A stretch of 64,000 nucleotides of DNA, taken from assembly GCA_001574975.1 (NCBI GenBank), contig KQ965732.1, positions 940,131 through 1,004,130 on the forward strand, in the 5' to 3' direction. The notes below the pieces were generated by a model, which searched no databases, had not been told where the DNA came from, and saw only the letters and a program-made list of their open reading frames with translations. The stretch comes from Gonapodya prolifera JEL478. Lineage: Eukaryota; Monoblepharomycota; Monoblepharidomycetes; Monoblepharidales; Gonapodyaceae. Positions 60,269 through 64,000 of this stretch are shown here, one piece after another. Every line of letters begins with the position of its first letter. The first letter of the stretch is position 1. Position numbers and translations under genes: made by a program.

Positions 60269-61007
60269 TTGCGCGGAGAATCACAAAGGGATCTCTATCG
60301 TTGCGAGCCCACAAAGCGCAGCAGAGGGAGACCAGGGGGAAGAAATGGGAGCGGTGGAGAGGGGGGAATGGTGTGTTTGCAGGTGGAGACCTTGGCACTT
60401 CCTGCGCCACACGTGGTGGTTGAATCCTTTCTTCCGTCAATTTCTCTTTTGTTCTTCTTCCTTTTGCCTTGCATCGAGTATGCAGACACTTCCGACTGAA
60501 CCTCACAGCTTTCAAGAAATCACTTTCACATCGAAAACCAGACCGACGGTCATGACAACGCCGAATAAGAAGCAATTACGAAAAGTACCAGCGTCTGGTG
60601 CGAAAGGAAGATTATTGTTTTTATCTCCACAATTCAAGCTTTTGGTAATGTTTCCCATGTATTGTATATGTACAAGCTTCATAGAAATCGCGGCGCCATC
60701 CCCCTGCTGGGCGAGCAGTTTCCTGAAAAAGGAAGCGGGCAAAAGAGACTTCTGCAAGCGAAGAGAAGACTGCAGGAAGTGCATACGTTTGTGACTCCCC
60801 CAACATGAGGCATTGGGACCCGCCCAATTGATCCGAGATCTCTCAACAAACTTTTACCATTTTTGACGATTAATCGACAAAGCGTCATCAAAGCTCCGGC
60901 AGAGCGGCATCTCTTTCGAATCGGCCACATCTGCGAGCGGAAAGTCCACGCCGCCGTTGCGACGTTCCCCGCACCCCCTTTTGGCGCCCTCACGGCGTGA
61001 ACCAAAA
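60269..61007. other. intergenic region
   Basis: Between the coiled-coil gene (-) and the first GH26-like gene (+). Open frames here show no motif. Contains both promoters. Confidence 0.45.
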
Positions 61008-63098
61008 ATGCGCGACCAGAGACGAGACTTCGAGGCCCCGACGTCTCGCTCGTACAAGCATCTACGAGAGCGAGAAAACTCTGCCCTGAGCTATGAAGGT
61101 TCGCGGAGAAAGCGCCGATCACATTTGCGATGGGGTGAGTGAAGCCACTACCTTAGAGGCGTTTTTTGAAGCTCAATGAATTACGACCTGGGAAAACAGC
61201 CATCGGCATCACTATTGTTCTGATTCTCGCTGGAGGAGCGGGTGTTGGAGTGTACCTGTTCATGACGATGCGTTCGGGCGGTACCACTTCTTCCGGCGCT
61301 GTAGCAGCAAACGCGGGCGCCTCTATGACTGTGACCAAAGCTCGGGCGGCATCTGGGACGTCGACCACCACCACCACTACCCGTCCCGTCCCCACACCAA
61401 GCACGTCCCCGGCGGTTTTACCCCCGACGGGGAAGTACTGGTTTGGCATGACTGTGACCAATTCCACAGAGCAACCGATTCAACATTGGACGCTAGATGG
61501 TACCGGAGGCGTTCGACCGATGCTTGGAGTGGGTGATGCGTCTGTTGCTCTCTAGGCAACCACACTGACATGTTCCGGAACAAAATTGTCCACCTCTTCA
61601 GCATATATTTATTTTGCTGCAACCCTATAATTTTACGACGCCGGCTGATCTTGCGGACTACTTCATGAGATTCTTTGGTGGCATTCCCAGCAATGGCGTG
61701 TTGTTTTTCACAGTGGAGCCCATGAACGGAATCTCCGTCGACGAGGCACCAGACGAGCGGATTCAGGAGCTTGCCGATGCCTGGCGCGAACTCAACATCC
61801 GAGGCTACAAAGTGCTTGTTCGCCTGGGGCACGAGATGAACGGTGCGTTTTGTGCAGTGGAGAATGCAAGTCCCCAAGCACCCCAATAACACACGCAACT
61901 TGCAACTTGCAACTCCAGGGGGCTGGTACCCGTGGGGTCGACTTCCTTCGGCGTTTCAGGTACGCAGTTCCACCGCAGCGTTGTTGAGGCTGAAGCTCAT
62001 TTCTTGCAAAAACGCCGCCGCCAGGACTTCTGGATTCGATTTGCAACAATCGTGCGCGCGACTGCACCGATTACGTCCCTGGTGTGGTCACCCACAATCA
62101 GTGACTCGTACCCTTACGACCAACGCAAAGTACCTGCTGCTGGCTCAGTAGATATGGCTCTCCTGGACACCAACCTCAATGGCGAATTGGACGGTGGTGA
62201 TGACCCATACGCGGGGTACTGGCCAGGCGATGAGTGGGTCGGTGAGTTTATCTTACGTGTGGTTGTTGTGGGATGATGTTGTTAAGTACGCATACATGTC
62301 GCTAGATTGGGTTGGAGGGTCCATCTACTATTATGGTCCAAGGTGATTTTCCCCTTCAAAGTGCCCTTACATCAATTGAGCCCTCGTTACTTTCTATTTC
62401 AAATGTTCTGCCATTAAGTTTCCCATGTAAGTGAACAGTCTCCGTCGCCTCAAATAGTCATGCAATGGTAACCTGTCCCCATAACAGACAATGACAACTT
62501 TGTCCCTGACGGCATGTGGCTGGAACGCACCCTTACGGGCAAAGTAACCTTCACTGGTGTACAGAGGGGTCCTTCTTTCTACGATGTGTACAGCGCGCAA
62601 AAGAGGAAACCTTTCATCTTCGCAGAGACCGCCGTATATCATTGGCCGAAGTGGGTTAATATCTTTGAAATCGCAAAAACAAATATTAAAATGTTGCATT
62701 GAAAACAGCGGAACCGGAGCCACAGAACTCGACCAGAAGCAAGGCTTTTGGTGGGTGTGAGGCGGGATTGGCTTCCTCAACTTTACCTCGTGACTGAATT
62801 TAAAGACTCTTGACAGGCGCCTTGCTCTCAACCGCACAACCATGGCTCGTTTCCCCATGATTCGGGGAATGGCGTGGTTCGAGCTCGCGAAGGTAGGACG
62901 AACACGCACACAGCGCGATCCTGCAAAACTCATGGTGAACCTTTCACAATGTAGAACGAAGAAGCATGGCAGAACCAATTCATTGATTTTGCCATTGGAA
63001 ATGACTCGACTATCCTCAACGAGTTTTTGAACGATGTGACGCCACCAGGCAACGCAGCGGCGAACATCGATACAACAATGTTCCAATGGGGGGCATAA
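61008..63098 (+). CDS. membrane-anchored GH26-like glycoside hydrolase, copy 1
   Basis: 380 residues, eleven exons: 61008-61134, 61200-61528, 61602-61842, 61919-61959, 62025-62241, 62306-62342, 62419-62426, 62488-62650, 62709-62750, 62817-62892, 62955-63098. N-terminal cytosolic basic segment (MRDQRRDFEAPTSRSYKH), then the transmembrane helix IGITIVLILAGGAGVGVYLF, then a Thr/Ser-rich linker with PTPSTSPAVLPPTGKYWFG, then the catalytic domain. GH26-type signatures: VRLGHEMNGGWYPWG (acid/base Glu), SLVWSP, and KPFIFAETAVYHWP (nucleophile Glu). GH26 enzymes cut beta-mannans or mixed beta-glucans by a retaining mechanism. As a type II membrane protein it would face the cell wall or surface, suggesting wall remodelling or surface polysaccharide digestion. 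One exon is only 8 bases. A tandem paralogue follows 179 bases downstream. Confidence 0.85.
62419..62426 (+). other. 8-base microexon of the GH26-like gene
   Basis: TTTCCCAT flanked by AAG and GTAAGT. It restores frame between YYYGP and NDNFVPDGMW, giving SFPY across the two junctions. Confidence 0.65.
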
Positions 63099-63277
63099 AA
63101 ACATCCACAACAGCTACGTAACATACCGTAAAATTATGCATTGTATAAATTCACATTGTGCTTTGTCTCAACACTTGGTCACGGATTGAAGAGGACATGA
63201 CTGGAGCGCTGCCTCACTGAGGCCGGTGGCTGCAATTTCCTCCACATCCGGGTTGTGAAAACTTGTATGGCACACTA

Positions 63278-64000
63278 ATGGAGCAACACCTTCCCCGATA
63301 TGATGTTCCCCTGGAGCAGAGCGGATCGTACAAGCAGATTCTGGAGCGGGAGGACGTACCAAAGGACCACGGACGGGACTTGAAAAGACCGAAGGCAGTT
63401 CGGTGGGGTGAGAGGGAATTTCGATTGTTGGGGACCGATTTCCGTCGACGCTTATCATCCCCGACCAAGGTACTCTGGGCGTGGTGCTGCTGCTTGTGAT
63501 TGGGGCTGTTGTCGCCACGGTGGTGGTGCTGCTTGGGAAGAACAGTTCGGCTTCTTCAAGCACTGTCCAAGGCGTTGTTGCGAGCTCGCCCGTAGTTGTT
63601 GCATCATCGAGCGCTATTTCTACAACAACCACTGCTCCCATTACCACTACAACACGAGCAACGACTACCACAACCCGCCGAGTACCCACACCCAGCACTT
63701 CGCCAGCAGTCCTGCCAGCTACCGGAAAGTTCTGGTTTGGAATTGCGTGCGTGCTCGCGCTCTGTTCCGTCCCGTCTCTTTCCGCTTTCATTCATTCACT
63801 TGTTCACATAGCGTCGACAACTCCACGGATGTATCCGTCCAACAGTGGACTGCAGGTGGAACAGGCGTCAGGCCTCTTCTTGCGGTTAGTGCTGATTGAA
63901 TACTTTGAAAGAGAAGAGAGTCTATACTTACAACCTTCCACTCCTTCTGCAGCATATTTATTTCTACCTGCAACCGTACAACTTTACCACCCCCGTTCAA
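63278..64000 (+). CDS. membrane-anchored GH26-like glycoside hydrolase, copy 2 (cut by window end)
   Basis: Paralogue of the preceding gene. Exon 1 (63278-63407) encodes MEQHLPRYDVPLEQSGSYKQ and ends RWG like copy 1, with the intron in the same phase. Exon 2 from 63470 gives the transmembrane helix LGVVLLLVIGAVVATVVVLL, then a Thr-rich linker with RVPTPSTSPAVLPATGKFWF, almost the same as copy 1. After an intron (about 63750-63810) comes VDNSTDVSVQQWTAGGTG and RPLLA; the last exon in view begins HIYFYLQPYNFTTP, matching HIFILLQPYNFTTP in copy 1. Copy 1 has no intron at the TGKFWFGIA/VDNST position, so intron gain or loss separates them. The catalytic part lies outside the window. Confidence 0.82.

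Noticed and set aside
60512-61122. Reverse-strand frames upstream of the GH26-like gene
   Set aside because: No recognisable motif, overlap the first exon of the GH26-like gene, and lack plausible splice partners.
1-64000. Retroelements, DNA transposons, CRISPR arrays, rRNA genes
   Set aside because: No reverse transcriptase, integrase, transposase, repeat-spacer array or rRNA core sequence was seen on either strand by eye.

Overview
The window is nuclear DNA from an intron-rich fungus. Almost every gene is broken by short GT-AG introns (mostly about 50-150 bases), a few exons are only 8-22 bases long, and the gene set is fungal: an extracellular intradiol dioxygenase, a CmcJ/NvfI-type oxidase, a DUF7918-like protein, a PTS2-bearing peroxisomal thiolase, Ctf18 and AFG1. 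No rRNA, tRNA, CRISPR array or recognisable transposon was found. The phylum cannot be fixed by eye. A probable APC7 and the intron density argue against a budding yeast; an early-diverging (chytrid-like) or basidiomycete fungus is possible.

Layout, left to right. 1-5.7 kb (-): an RGG-rich ZNFX1/Hrr1-like SF1 helicase, cut by the left edge. About 7.1 kb: a short ankyrin-like exon. 8.7-13.2 kb (+): a 1475-residue TPR-like protein (copy A). 14.2-16.4 kb (-): UDP-glucose 4-epimerase. 17.1-20.3 kb (-): probable APC7. 20.5-21.9 kb (-): AFG1-type ATPase. 22.3-25.0 kb (+): a 14-exon LEA-like gene with repeats partitioned by exon. 25.2-26.7 kb (-): F-box protein. 27.6-31.2 kb (-): TPR-like copy B, an inverted paralogue of copy A. 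31.6-33.1 kb (-): secreted intradiol dioxygenase. 33.6-35.7 kb (-): ankyrin-RING protein. 36.0-37.1 kb (+): CmcJ/NvfI-type oxidase. 37.4-39.2 kb (+): 3-ketoacyl-CoA thiolase. 39.4-43.0 kb (-): Baeyer-Villiger-type flavin monooxygenase. 43.4-49.5 kb (+): Ctf18. 49.8-51.1 kb (-): DUF7918-like protein. 51.8-57.2 kb (+): a giant low-complexity homeodomain protein. 57.4-58.7 kb (-): GT8 glycosyltransferase. 58.7-60.3 kb (-): coiled-coil protein with 19-residue repeats. 61.0-63.1 kb and 63.3 kb to the right edge (+): tandem membrane-anchored GH26-like glycosidases, the second one cut.

Most neighbours are unrelated housekeeping or regulatory genes. The exceptions are the inverted TPR pair, the tandem GH26 pair, and a run of oxidative enzymes at 31.6-43.0 kb (dioxygenase, CmcJ-like oxidase, thiolase, Baeyer-Villiger enzyme) that could serve ring-cleavage and chain-shortening catabolism, though co-function is only inference. 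The least explained items are the TPR pair, the exon-per-repeat LEA-like gene, a homeodomain with altered core aromatics, and a GC-rich repeat found inside introns of two genes.
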